From Arsenophonus apicola (GTDB lineage: Bacteria; Pseudomonadota; Gammaproteobacteria; Enterobacterales; Enterobacteriaceae), in assembly GCF_020268605.1 (NCBI RefSeq), contig NZ_CP084222.1:868001-932000 (forward strand): a stretch of DNA of 64,000 nucleotides, in the 5' to 3' direction. The position numbers were made by a program, and so were the translations under genes. The stretch's first letter is position 1, and each line of letters opens with the position of its first letter. A model generated the notes under the pieces. That model did no database searches. It was not told the origin of the DNA and saw only the letters and a program-made list of their open reading frames with translations. Below, piece after piece: positions 17,931 to 26,813 of the stretch.

Positions 17931-19507
17931 GCAGTTCACTTTGGCCTGGTGTAGTCGTGTCCGGCCTATTAATCACTATTGCTGTAGTTACGTTCAGCAC
18001 TTTATGGTTACACGCACCTCAAATAAGTTGGCGAGGATTTATTGATGATAGCTATTTATGGCATGTCATTGGTTTTACTTTTTGGCAAGCATTACTATCA
18101 ACCTTATTATCGGTTATCCCAGCGATATTTTTAGCCAAAGCCCTTTTTCGGCGCCATTTTCCCGGTCGTACACTATTTTTACGCTTATGCTCTATGACAC
18201 TGGTATTGCCTGTTCTGGTGGCTATTTTTGGTTTATTAACTGTCTATGGTCGAGTGGGATGGATCGCTCAATTTTGTCAATGGTTAGGTATTAATTACCA
18301 ATTTACGCCTTATGGCCTAAAAGGTATTTTATTAGCACATATCTTTTTTAATTTACCATTAGCTAGCCGAATGTTATTGCTCGCACTAGAAAGTATAGCT
18401 GTTGAGCAACGCCAGCTTGCCGCTCAGCTAGGTATGAACCAATGGCAACATTTTCGTATTGTTGAATGGCCTTATCTTAGGCGACAGATTTTACCAACAT
18501 CCAGCCTGATTTTTATGCTGTGCTTTGCTAGTTTTGCTACTGTACTAACGCTTGGTGGGGGACCTGCTGCAACCACTATTGAATTGGCTCTCTATCAATC
18601 GTTAAGTTATGATTTTGATCTAAATAAAGCCGCTTTGCTGGCCCTGATCCAACTTTTTTGCTGTTTAGGCTTAGTATTATTAAGCCAAAAATTAAATGTT
18701 ATTTTTTCCGTCGGCGTTAGTCGACAATTTCAGTGGAAAAACCCAGCTGATAATCGCTGGCAAAAATGGTGGGACAAGCTACTGATTAGTATTACAATAT
18801 TTTTCCTACTTCTACCTTTATTGGCGATTATCATTGATGGTTTAAACTTAACACTATTACACGTGTTACAACAGCCTGGCTTATGGCAAGCATTTATTAA
18901 TTCGGTTTTTATCGCGATTAGTGCTGGCGTACTTTGTATTATTTTTACTATGATGCTGCTTTGGAGTAGTCGCGAATTACGTCTGCGCCACTCAATGCTC
19001 CCCTATCGAATTCTTGAATTGAGTGGATTATTGATACTTGCAATGCCAGGCATAGTTTTAGCAACTGGTTTCTTTTTATTGCTGAATAATACCCTTAGTT
19101 TAACTTATTCACCTTATACTTTAATCATCTTAACAAATGCTTTAATGGCTATTCCTTATGCTTTAAAAATATTAGAAAATCCGATGTATGATTTAGCGGA
19201 ACGCTATAATTTATTATGCCTTTCATTACAGATCAAAAGTATAAATCGACTCATTCTAATTGAATTAAAAGCCTTAAAACGTACAATAGGACAAGCCTTC
19301 GCTTTTGCCTGTATACTCTCAATAGGTGATTTTGGTGTTATTGCATTGTTTGGTAATGAAAACTTTCGCACCCTACCTTATTATCTCTACCAACAATTAG
19401 GCTCTTACCGTAATAATGATGCGGCAGTTACTGCATTGTTAATGCTATTACTTTGTTTCAGCTTATTCAGTTTATTAGAATATTTATCAGGAAAAGAGCA
19501 TGATTAA
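17903..19507 (+). CDS. thiP: Thiamine ABC transporter, permease
   Basis: Inner-membrane permease of the thiamine/TPP importer. The 534-residue protein is a tandem of two binding-protein-dependent permease halves, each with about six hydrophobic spans; the EAA-like loops include SVEQRQLAAQLGMNQW-type sequence in the first half. E. coli ThiP is 536 residues with the same layout. I start at the ATG at 17903, giving MAKCRQPP as in the E. coli N-terminus; a TTG four codons earlier is less likely. It overlaps thiB by 28 bases and thiQ by 8, so the three are probably translated together. Confidence 0.94.
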   Translation: MAKCRQPPIGSSLWPGVVVSGLLITIAVVTFSTLWLHAPQISWRGFIDDSYLWHVIGFTFWQALLSTLLSVIPAIFLAKALFRRHFPGRTLFLRLCSMTLVLPVLVAIFGLLTVYGRVGWIAQFCQWLGINYQFTPYGLKGILLAHIFFNLPLASRMLLLALESIAVEQRQLAAQLGMNQWQHFRIVEWPYLRRQILPTSSLIFMLCFASFATVLTLGGGPAATTIELALYQSLSYDFDLNKAALLALIQLFCCLGLVLLSQKLNVIFSVGVSRQFQWKNPADNRWQKWWDKLLISITIFFLLLPLLAIIIDGLNLTLLHVLQQPGLWQAFINSVFIAISAGVLCIIFTMMLLWSSRELRLRHSMLPYRILELSGLLILAMPGIVLATGFFLLLNNTLSLTYSPYTLIILTNALMAIPYALKILENPMYDLAERYNLLCLSLQIKSINRLILIELKALKRTIGQAFAFACILSIGDFGVIALFGNENFRTLPYYLYQQLGSYRNNDAAVTALLMLLLCFSLFSLLEYLSGKEHD

Positions 19508-20201
19508 ATTAGATCACCTTGTCTATTGTTATGAAAATCTAACCATGCAGTTTGATTTTCAAATAAATAAAGCCGAAAGGGTGGCGATATTAGGCCCTAG
19601 TGGCGCAGGCAAAAGTACGCTATTGGATTTGATCGCCGGATTTCAATATCCAAGGCAGGGTGAAATTTGGCTAAATAGACAAAATCATACTGCTACCTCA
19701 CCCGCCAAGCGGCCGGTTTCCATGCTTTTCCAGGAAAATAATCTGTTTTCTCATTTAACTGTTTGGCAAAATATTGCGCTAGGTATTTCACCAAATTTAC
19801 GTTTGAATCAAGCGCAACATCGCGCAGTAAAACAGATCATAGAACAAGTTTCGCTTAATAATTGTATCACTCGTTTACCCGCTCAAATATCCGGCGGACA
19901 ACGTCAACGTACTGCGTTAGCGCGTTGTTTGATCCGCCAAAAACCAATTTTATTGTTAGATGAACCTTTTTCTGCCCTTGATCCGGCTTTACGTAATGAA
20001 ATGTTAACATTACTTAAACAGGTGTGTGATGAACGCCAATTGACCTTACTGATGGTTTCCCATAATTTGGAAGATACGAGCCAAATAGCAACTCGCGCTA
20101 TCGTCATTACAGAAGGAAAAATCGCCTATGATGGTCAACCAGACTGTCTAATTAATGGTTTAACCCCAGCAAGCATACTGCTAGGTATATCTCATTCCTG
20201 A
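19500..20201 (+). CDS. thiQ: Thiamine ABC transporter, ATPase
   Basis: ATPase driving ThiBP import. The 233-residue protein (E. coli 232) has Walker A GPSGAGKST at about 32-40, the ABC signature ISGGQRQR at about 130-137, Walker B LLLDEP at about 151-156 and a switch His in VSHNLED. The ATG overlaps the end of thiP by 8 bases. It ends the thiamine operon; downstream is a 2-kb gene-poor gap with no strong terminator that I can see. Confidence 0.96.
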   Translation: MIKLDHLVYCYENLTMQFDFQINKAERVAILGPSGAGKSTLLDLIAGFQYPRQGEIWLNRQNHTATSPAKRPVSMLFQENNLFSHLTVWQNIALGISPNLRLNQAQHRAVKQIIEQVSLNNCITRLPAQISGGQRQRTALARCLIRQKPILLLDEPFSALDPALRNEMLTLLKQVCDERQLTLLMVSHNLEDTSQIATRAIVITEGKIAYDGQPDCLINGLTPASILLGISHS

Positions 20202-21278
20202 CATTAGTTATAAAATTAATTAATCATTAATTCACTCTTTATCAAATAATTGGAGGATATTTTTTACATTTATAATGCGGTGCCTTATATTAACAAAAGG
20301 CAATATCATTTTTCGCTATAATAAAGAGAGATGTTGCCACAATTTTGTTAGGGACATACCTGCTTATTTTTTATTTAAATAAAATCTGTTTTAAATATTA
20401 AAAAATATCAAGTACCAAAAAATTTTATTTTTTCCATAAATTAAAGAAACACAAATATATCATAAATTTCACCAATATTTAATAATTATCTTTTTTAATA
20501 ATATAGAAGCAATAATTCTGTAAATAAAACTGACATTAACTTATCGCATCATTTTTCTTATATTGATATTCATTATCCCATCTCGCTTTCAACAAAATAA
20601 ATTTGAAAAAAGCTATTAAGCACACTATTTACTTAATGAAATATTAAATCAATTGTTATATGGATTTGATAAAAACAACTGGTATGTTAAATAGGATATT
20701 TAAAATAGTGTGAAATTTTATTAAATATAACGGCCAAACTACACTGGACATTTTACTATATATCACTCCTTTAGCAAAAGATAAGATTGTTGCTCACTAA
20801 TTACAATAATCAAGTAGTTAAATAATAATTTTAAGTGACTAAGAAAATAAAAATTATTAATATGCAAAATTAATTAATTAGAAATAATCAAGCTATTTTT
20901 AGCTTACTAACCCACTCAAATATTATAAAATATTGATGTTAACTACTTCGTTGAAGTAATTTTATATATATTTTAAAAAATAATAATAAAAAATTTAAAT
21001 TATTATAATAACTACACTAATTGTATGATATTTTCATTATAATGTTATATCTCTGTTTTATTTTTTCATGAATAAATTTTATTTTTTATTCTTTAAATGA
21101 AAATCCATTTTTTCTATAAAAATAAAAAAACAATAGCGAAATTTAATAATGAAAATGCTAAATTTTGAATTTGATTTTATATATCTCTTAAAGCAATGTA
21201 GTTCTTGTTTTATATGAAATATAAATACGCATTTTATTAGTCAAATTTTAATATACCAAACAATAAATGAGGTTATAT
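20202..21278. other. A/T-rich gene-poor gap downstream of thiQ
   Basis: About 1.1 kb of very A/T-rich DNA with no intact gene. In E. coli the thiBPQ and rapA regions are separated by polB, the ara genes and yabI; none is recognisable here. Visible structures are weak: a short stem TGCCTT/AAGGCA at 20281-20302, a stem TACTTC/GAAGTA at 20944-20958 followed by T-rich sequence, and one stretch (20524-20800) that keeps unusually long readable frames and is listed separately. Confidence 0.6.
20524..20800 (+). pseudogene. Possible degenerate coding remnant, unidentified
   Basis: One frame runs open from 20524 to 20616 (31 codons, including PSRFQQNKFEKSY), meets a TAA, then runs 24 more codons (including AHYLLNEILNQLLYGFDKNN) to a TAG at 20692. 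One base out of that frame, a second stretch reads NGQTTLDILLYITPLAKDK and stops at 20798-20800. Open runs this long are unexpected in DNA this A/T-rich, and the predicted residues look protein-like, with Trp, Gly and charged helices. I do not recognise a family. Chance remains quite possible. Confidence 0.25.
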
Positions 21279-21626
21279 ATGTCAAATAATCAAGAACAAT
21301 TAGCCATTCGTTTTTTAAACAAAACTGGTGATGGTTTTCCTTACCGGGCGTTTATCCGTGTGCATGGAATTGACTAAGCAGCATATATCGATTCAGACAA
21401 AGATTTTGTTACAGTAGGTAAAATTCTTGATGATGGTATGCAACATGTTGCTCATCTCGTCATTTATGATAAATATAATTTAGTTAAATTTAACACTGCG
21501 ACTTACTTTGAATACAATGCTACTACAAATCAAATTGAAGTCAATTCAGATACCCTGCCTCTTGAATTAGAATTCGAGAGAGTCGATGGCTTTCGCTTTA
21601 ATTTACTTTTAAAGAATGACGATTAA
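21279..21626 (+). pseudogene. Orphan hypothetical gene with one in-frame TAA
   Basis: A 116-codon frame starts at ATG 21279 behind GAGG (21269-21272, spacing 6) and ends with TAA at 21624-21626. It is interrupted by a single TAA at codon 33 (21375-21377). On both sides the reading is protein-like and in the same frame: AIRFLNKTGDGFPYRAFIRV before and AAYIDSDKDFVTVGKILDD after. A TAT or TAC (Tyr) codon would need one change to become this stop. Translation could restart at ATG 21438, giving 62 residues. No family is recognised. It is either a recent nonsense pseudogene or a read-through or split gene. An imperfect inverted repeat about 40 bases downstream could be its terminator. Confidence 0.5.
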
Positions 21627-21666
21627 TTATATTTTTCCACAAATTATTGAAAAAAACTAATTAACT

Positions 21667-21728
21667 ACCCAATCTTAATCTAATATTGAGGTATTATTTA
21701 TACTAAAGTTTATTAGATTAAGTTGGGT
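21667..21728 (+). terminator. Imperfect inverted repeat, possible terminator
   Basis: Left arm 21667-21684 and right arm 21712-21728 pair over 17 bp with one bulged T; the loop is 27 bases. The outer part is ACCCAA/TTGGGT, followed by TTTTA. It lies 41 bases after the orphan gene. The stem is A/T-rich and the T tract short, so terminator function is uncertain. Confidence 0.4.
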
Positions 21729-22068
21729 TTTAAGGATCAAGCAGATAATTTTAATAACTATGATAAAAAATTTTACTACAGCCAAGATTTTCACATAATA
21801 TAACTTTTTTATTTCTATACTTTATTTTTTATCAATATTTAATTAACGATAATATCTATATAATTTGCTTTATATATGAGTTAATTATAAATTAATGGGC
21901 AAAACGGTAGGATATAGATTTATAAAAAATGGTAATTTGTTCTTTTTTTCATCTGCTTAATACGTTAACATTCTCTGTTACAACACAAATAAATGATAAT
22001 ATCTTATCAAAAAGCATTTTTATAGGTGACTATTGGCACCGCATTTATTAACATACAGTCCTTTCAAA

Positions 22069-22113
22069 AAGAGAGTAAGATATTATTTTATGATTAATAT
22101 AATTTACTCTCTT
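22069..22113. repeat. Inverted repeat upstream of rapA
   Basis: A perfect 10-bp inverted repeat, AAGAGAGTAA (22069-22078) and TTACTCTCTT (22104-22113), with a 25-base A/T-rich spacer, sits 55 bases before the rapA ATG. It could be an operator or an mRNA leader hairpin. No regulator is indicated by the sequence. Confidence 0.4.
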
Positions 22114-22168
22114 CAAAACAAACAACCCATAATTTTCTCAAACATACGGATAAACTGAGTTAAAATTT

Positions 22169-25075
22169 ATGCCATTTATTCTTGGTCAACGCTGGATAAG
22201 CGATACAGAAAGTGAACTTGGATTAGGTACCGTGGTGGCTATTGATAACCGCATGGTTACATTACTTTTCCCCGCAAGCGGAGAAAATCGCCTTTATTCG
22301 ATAAATGATGCACCAATTACACGCGTTATGTTTAATGAAGGCGATCTGATCACCAGCCATGAAGGCTGGCAGCTTAGAGTTGACTATGTACAACAAGAGG
22401 AGGGAGTACTTGTCTATACAGGAACTCGTATCGATTCCGATGAAAAAAATGTCAGTCTGCGCGAAGTGTTTCTTGATAGCAAATTAACATTTAATAAACC
22501 ACAAGATCGTTTGTTTGCCGGTCAACTTGATCGAATGGATCGTTTTGCATTACGCTATCGCGCGTTGAGTTTCCAATACCAACAATTTGGTCACCAAACC
22601 GGTGGACTAAGAGGTATTCGCGCCAATTTGATCCCCCACCAACTTTATATTGCTCATGAAGTGGGTAAACGTCATCATCCACGCGTTTTGTTAGCGGACG
22701 AAGTTGGATTAGGCAAAACCATTGAAGCAGGAATGATCATTCATCAACAACTACTTGCTGGGCGTATTGAACGGGTCTTGATTATTGTACCTGAAAGTTT
22801 GCAACACCAATGGCTAGTCGAAATGCTGCGCCGTTTTAATTTGCATTTTTCACTGTTTGATGACAGCCGTTATAGTGAATCATTACACGATAGCGAGAAT
22901 CCTTTTGAAACAGAGCAGTTGGTTATCTGTTCTCTTGATTTCGTTCGCCGCAATAAAAAACGTTTTGATCATCTGCTGGAAGCTAATTGGGATATAATGG
23001 TTGTTGATGAAGCCCATCACCTGGTCTGGAGTGAACAGTCGCCTAGCCGTGAATACCAAGCTATCGACACGCTCGCTCAACAAATTTCTTCAGTGCTGTT
23101 ATTAACTGCAACTCCTGAACAATTGGGGCAAGAGAGCCATTTTGCTCGTCTGCGTTTACTGGATCCTAATCGCTTTCATAGCTATCAACACTTCATTGAA
23201 GAACAACAAAATTATAGTCCTGTTGCCGAAGCCGTTAGCTTGTTGCTCTTAAGTGAAAAATTAAATAATAGGCAGCAAAATTTACTGACAGAATTAATTA
23301 AAGAGCAAGATATTGAGCCTCTGCTTAAAGCCAGTAATAGTGATAATGAAGAAAGTGAAAAGGCACGCCAGGAATTGATTAGCATGTTGATGGATCGTCA
23401 TGGAACGAGCCGTTTACTATTTCGCAATACCCGTAATGGTGTTAAAGGCTTCCCTCGGCGTGAACTACATGCTATTAAGTTACCGTTACCCCCACAGTAC
23501 CAAACAGCAATTAAAGTTGCTGGCATAATGAATGCTAAGAAATCCGTTGATATCACTGCTCGGGAGATGCTCTACCCTGAGCAAATTTATCAGACATTCG
23601 AAGGTGAAAATGCAACTTGGTGGAATTTTGATCCTCGCGTTGAATGGCTTAAGCAGTTCTTAACAACCCATCGGCAAGAAAAAGTTTTAGTTATCTGTTC
23701 TCAAGCGACGACTGCCATACAATTGGAACAGGTATTAAGAGAAAAAGAAGCGATTAGAGCGGCCGTTTTTCATGAAAATCTAACATTACTGGAACGGGAT
23801 CGGGCGGCAGCCTATTTTGCCTCCCAAGAACAAGGCGCTCAGGTATTACTATGCTCAGAAATTGGTTCTGAAGGACGTAATTTCCAATTCGCCAACCAGT
23901 TGGTTATGTTTGACTTACCTTTTAATCCCGATTTGCTTGAACAAAGAATTGGTCGTTTGGATCGGATCGGTCAAAACAGGGATATCCAAATTAGTGTAAC
24001 TTACCTTGAAAATACGGCCCAAGCTATTTTGCTACGTTGGTATCATGAGGGGCTTGATGCCTTTGAATATACTTGTCCAACTGGACGCGCTATTTATGAT
24101 AAATATTATCCGCAACTGATTGATTATTTGGCTAAACCGACCCTGCTTGATAATTTTGAGGATTTTATTAAGTCCTGCCGAGCCAAACATAACCAACTGA
24201 AAACCCAATTAGAGCAAGGACGTGATCGCTTATTAGAAATGAATTCTAATGGCGGCGAGGCTGGTCAAATATTAGCCAATCAAATTGCAGAACAAGATAA
24301 TAGTATCGATTTAATTAATTTTTCATTAAATTTGTTCGATATCATTGGTATTAACCAAGAGGATCGTAGCGATAATCTGATCGTTCTTACACCTGCTGAA
24401 CATATGTTGATACCTGATTTTCCTGGCTTGCCTCAAGATGGTTGTACTATTACCTTTGATCGTACTCAGGCACTCTCTAGAGAAGATACCCAATTTATTA
24501 GCTGGGAACATCCCATTATTCGTAATGGGATGGATTTGATTCTTTCAGGCGAAATTGGCAGTTGTGCAGTGTCACTATTAAAAAATAAAACCTTACCGGT
24601 TGGAACACTGCTTACTGAATTGATTTATGTTGTTGAAGCACAAGCACCCAAAAATCTACAAGTCACTCGCTTTTTACCACCTACACCAATTCGTATCCTA
24701 ATGGATTTAAAAGGCAATGATCTTGCTAAGCAGGTTGAATTTGAAAGTTTTAACCGTCAGCTAAAAGCGGTCAATCGCCATACAGGTAGTAAGTTAGTAA
24801 ATGCCGTACAAAAAGAGGTACATAATATACTCCAACTTTCTAAAACCATGATAGAAAAAGAAGCAAGTAGGTTGATTACTGAAGCAAAAGCGCAAGCGGA
24901 TAAAACATTATCATTAGAGTATTCGCGATTAGAGGCATTAAAATCTGTCAATCCGAATATTCGCCCTGATGAATTAAGCGCTATTGAACATGAACGCCAA
25001 CAGCAATTGCTCAATATTGAGCAAGCTAATTGGCGATTAGATGCTATACGCCTGGTGATTGTTACCCATCAGTAA
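22169..25075 (+). CDS. rapA: RNA polymerase-associated ATPase RapA (HepA)
   Basis: A Swi2/Snf2-type ATPase that binds RNA polymerase and helps it recycle after transcription. The 968-residue product equals the E. coli length. It has the N-terminal Tudor-like start MPFILGQRWISDTES, motif I DEVGLGKT at about 177-184, motif II DEAH at about 280-283, and the C-terminal helicase half with SEIGSEGRNFQF and QRIGRLDRIGQ. It is followed by rluA, as in E. coli, after a 51-base spacer that carries a small hairpin. Confidence 0.97.
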   Translation: MPFILGQRWISDTESELGLGTVVAIDNRMVTLLFPASGENRLYSINDAPITRVMFNEGDLITSHEGWQLRVDYVQQEEGVLVYTGTRIDSDEKNVSLREVFLDSKLTFNKPQDRLFAGQLDRMDRFALRYRALSFQYQQFGHQTGGLRGIRANLIPHQLYIAHEVGKRHHPRVLLADEVGLGKTIEAGMIIHQQLLAGRIERVLIIVPESLQHQWLVEMLRRFNLHFSLFDDSRYSESLHDSENPFETEQLVICSLDFVRRNKKRFDHLLEANWDIMVVDEAHHLVWSEQSPSREYQAIDTLAQQISSVLLLTATPEQLGQESHFARLRLLDPNRFHSYQHFIEEQQNYSPVAEAVSLLLLSEKLNNRQQNLLTELIKEQDIEPLLKASNSDNEESEKARQELISMLMDRHGTSRLLFRNTRNGVKGFPRRELHAIKLPLPPQYQTAIKVAGIMNAKKSVDITAREMLYPEQIYQTFEGENATWWNFDPRVEWLKQFLTTHRQEKVLVICSQATTAIQLEQVLREKEAIRAAVFHENLTLLERDRAAAYFASQEQGAQVLLCSEIGSEGRNFQFANQLVMFDLPFNPDLLEQRIGRLDRIGQNRDIQISVTYLENTAQAILLRWYHEGLDAFEYTCPTGRAIYDKYYPQLIDYLAKPTLLDNFEDFIKSCRAKHNQLKTQLEQGRDRLLEMNSNGGEAGQILANQIAEQDNSIDLINFSLNLFDIIGINQEDRSDNLIVLTPAEHMLIPDFPGLPQDGCTITFDRTQALSREDTQFISWEHPIIRNGMDLILSGEIGSCAVSLLKNKTLPVGTLLTELIYVVEAQAPKNLQVTRFLPPTPIRILMDLKGNDLAKQVEFESFNRQLKAVNRHTGSKLVNAVQKEVHNILQLSKTMIEKEASRLITEAKAQADKTLSLEYSRLEALKSVNPNIRPDELSAIEHERQQQLLNIEQANWRLDAIRLVIVTHQ

Positions 25076-25085
25076 TTATTAATTG

Positions 25086-25107
25086 CCAGAAACAATAAAG
25101 TTTCTGG
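25086..25107 (+). other. Hairpin between rapA and rluA
   Basis: A perfect 8-bp stem CCAGAAAC/GTTTCTGG with a 6-base loop starts 10 bases after the rapA stop. No T tract follows, so it is more likely an mRNA-stabilising or pausing hairpin than a full terminator. Confidence 0.45.
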
Positions 25108-25126
25108 CCACGTTGGAGCAAATGAG

Positions 25127-25774
25127 ATGTTTTACCATCCGCCTACCGATCCATGGCTGCATATTCTTTATCAAGATCAGCATATTATTGTGGTTAACAA
25201 ACCTAGTGGCCTGTTATCAGTACCGGGTAAAGCGGCCGAACATAAAGATAGTATAATGACACGAGTTCAGGCGGATTTCCCAACCGCAGAATCTGTTCAT
25301 CGCCTGGATATGGCAACCAGCGGAATTATGGTCGTGGCATTGAATAAAACCGTAGAAAAAGAGTTAAAACGTCAATTCCGCGAAAGAGAACCGCAAAAAA
25401 TTTATCAGGCAAGAGTTTGGGGTCATATTAGCAATAAAAAAGGACTCATCGATCTGCCGCTGATCTGCGATTGGCCAAATCGACCTAAACAAAAAGTGTG
25501 CTTTACAACCGGTAAACCAGCACAAACTAAATACGAAGTGTTAGCTTACGAAGAACAAACAACGCTGGTCAAACTTATTCCGATTACAGGTCGTTCCCAC
25601 CAATTACGTGTTCATCTGCTTTCACTCGGCCATCCCATTATTGGTGATCGATTTTATGCCCATAACGCGGCGCTAATACTCTCCTCACGCCTGCAATTAC
25701 ATGCAGAAGAGCTTTACATTACTCACCCAATTTATGGATCGCCTATCCATTTTACTTGTAAAGCAGATTTTTAG
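25127..25774 (+). CDS. rluA: Dual-specificity pseudouridine synthase RluA
   Basis: Makes pseudouridine at position 746 of 23S rRNA and position 32 of some tRNAs. The 215-residue protein has the catalytic aspartate in HRLDMATSG (Asp at about 61), the upstream NKPSGLLSVPG motif and the downstream GRSHQLRVHL motif. E. coli RluA is 219 residues. The ATG has GGAG about 9 bases upstream. It runs convergent with djlA, only 40 bases away. Confidence 0.96.
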   Translation: MFYHPPTDPWLHILYQDQHIIVVNKPSGLLSVPGKAAEHKDSIMTRVQADFPTAESVHRLDMATSGIMVVALNKTVEKELKRQFREREPQKIYQARVWGHISNKKGLIDLPLICDWPNRPKQKVCFTTGKPAQTKYEVLAYEEQTTLVKLIPITGRSHQLRVHLLSLGHPIIGDRFYAHNAALILSSRLQLHAEELYITHPIYGSPIHFTCKADF

Positions 25775-25814
25775 CAGTTGGAAAACTTATTCAACAAACG
25801 TTTAACACTATAAA

Positions 25815-26633
25815 TTATTTGAAATGACGTTCTTTCTTGATCAAATCATAAGCAGCTTGAATTGATTGTGCTTTTTGTTTAGCAATTTCCATCATTTCTG
25901 GTGGTAACCCTTTAGCCACCAATTTATCTGGATGATGTTCAGCCATTAATTTGCGATAGGCACGTTTAATTTTGGTTTGTTCATCATTAGGTTGCACACC
26001 TAATACCTTACAAGCATCTGCTAATGTTGGTCCTTGGGCAGTATGTCGATAGCGATTGGAACCATAAGAATAGTTACTACTATGTTCAAACCGTCGGCCA
26101 CCTTCCATCATATGCAAGAACTGTTCAAACTGATTATGTGAAATGCCTAACTCTTCTGCAATAATAAACAACACTTTTCGCTCATTAGGATGTAAAGCGC
26201 CATCAGCAAAAGCAGCTTGTATTTGAATTTCCAGAAACATCTGAATAAGATCAAATCGACCAAAACAAGCTCGACGTAATTTTTTCAGCGTTTCCCTTAG
26301 AGGAAATTTTTGCTCTTTACCTTCTCTAAAAGCATTTTGTGCTGAAATTCTGGCATCACCATGCAACTGCATTCTGTCCATTAGGTTTGTTGCCAGTTTA
26401 ATATCAACTTCAGTGACTCGACCTTTTGCTTTAGTCAGATGGCCTAAAATTTGAAATGTGCTGACGAAAAAAAGTGCCTGACGGTTCTGTTTAGCGCCTG
26501 TTTTCTCTAAATTTTGCTGTTCTGATGCTTTATCATATGCATGACCGATAATGAAACCGATGATAACACCCCAAATATGAGTGCCAGACATGATCCCCAA
26601 CATTAGACCAATAATTTTTCCCCAATACCGCAT
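25815..26633 (-). CDS. djlA: Membrane-anchored DnaJ-like co-chaperone DjlA
   Basis: A type III J-protein anchored in the inner membrane that stimulates DnaK. The 272-residue protein (E. coli 271) begins with a Gly-rich transmembrane helix (GLMLGIMSGTHIWGVIIGFI) thought to mediate dimerisation. It continues with a TerB-like helical domain and ends with a J domain containing HPD at about 234-236 in AEHHPDKLVAKG. It is divergent from lptD, so the two promoters share the 26634-26813 interval. Confidence 0.96.
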   Translation of the reverse strand: MRYWGKIIGLMLGIMSGTHIWGVIIGFIIGHAYDKASEQQNLEKTGAKQNRQALFFVSTFQILGHLTKAKGRVTEVDIKLATNLMDRMQLHGDARISAQNAFREGKEQKFPLRETLKKLRRACFGRFDLIQMFLEIQIQAAFADGALHPNERKVLFIIAEELGISHNQFEQFLHMMEGGRRFEHSSNYSYGSNRYRHTAQGPTLADACKVLGVQPNDEQTKIKRAYRKLMAEHHPDKLVAKGLPPEMMEIAKQKAQSIQAAYDLIKKERHFK

Positions 26634-26813
26634 AAACTTCTCAATTCCCCAATGCCCTGAGTATAATTTTGCATTATCATACTACTCATTCTACTCTGTG
26701 CCTAATAACCTGAAATATATAGCTGATGGTTTTATACAGACAAGAACCGTTAAGTACGTTAATTGTTGAACTTTTGCCTACACGATAATATCGATGAAGG
26801 AACTACATACAGA

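Larger units (their letters stand above)
21627..22168. other. A/T-rich spacer upstream of rapA
   Basis: A 542-base spacer with no gene. It holds the two inverted repeats listed separately (21667-21728 and 22069-22113) and presumably the rapA promoter. I see no clear -35/-10 pair and no strong ribosome site directly before the rapA ATG. Confidence 0.6.

Noticed and set aside
20281..20302. Short hairpin in the thiQ downstream gap as a terminator or small RNA
   Set aside because: Only 6 bp, no T tract directly after it and no promoter-like signal; it is not distinguishable from chance.
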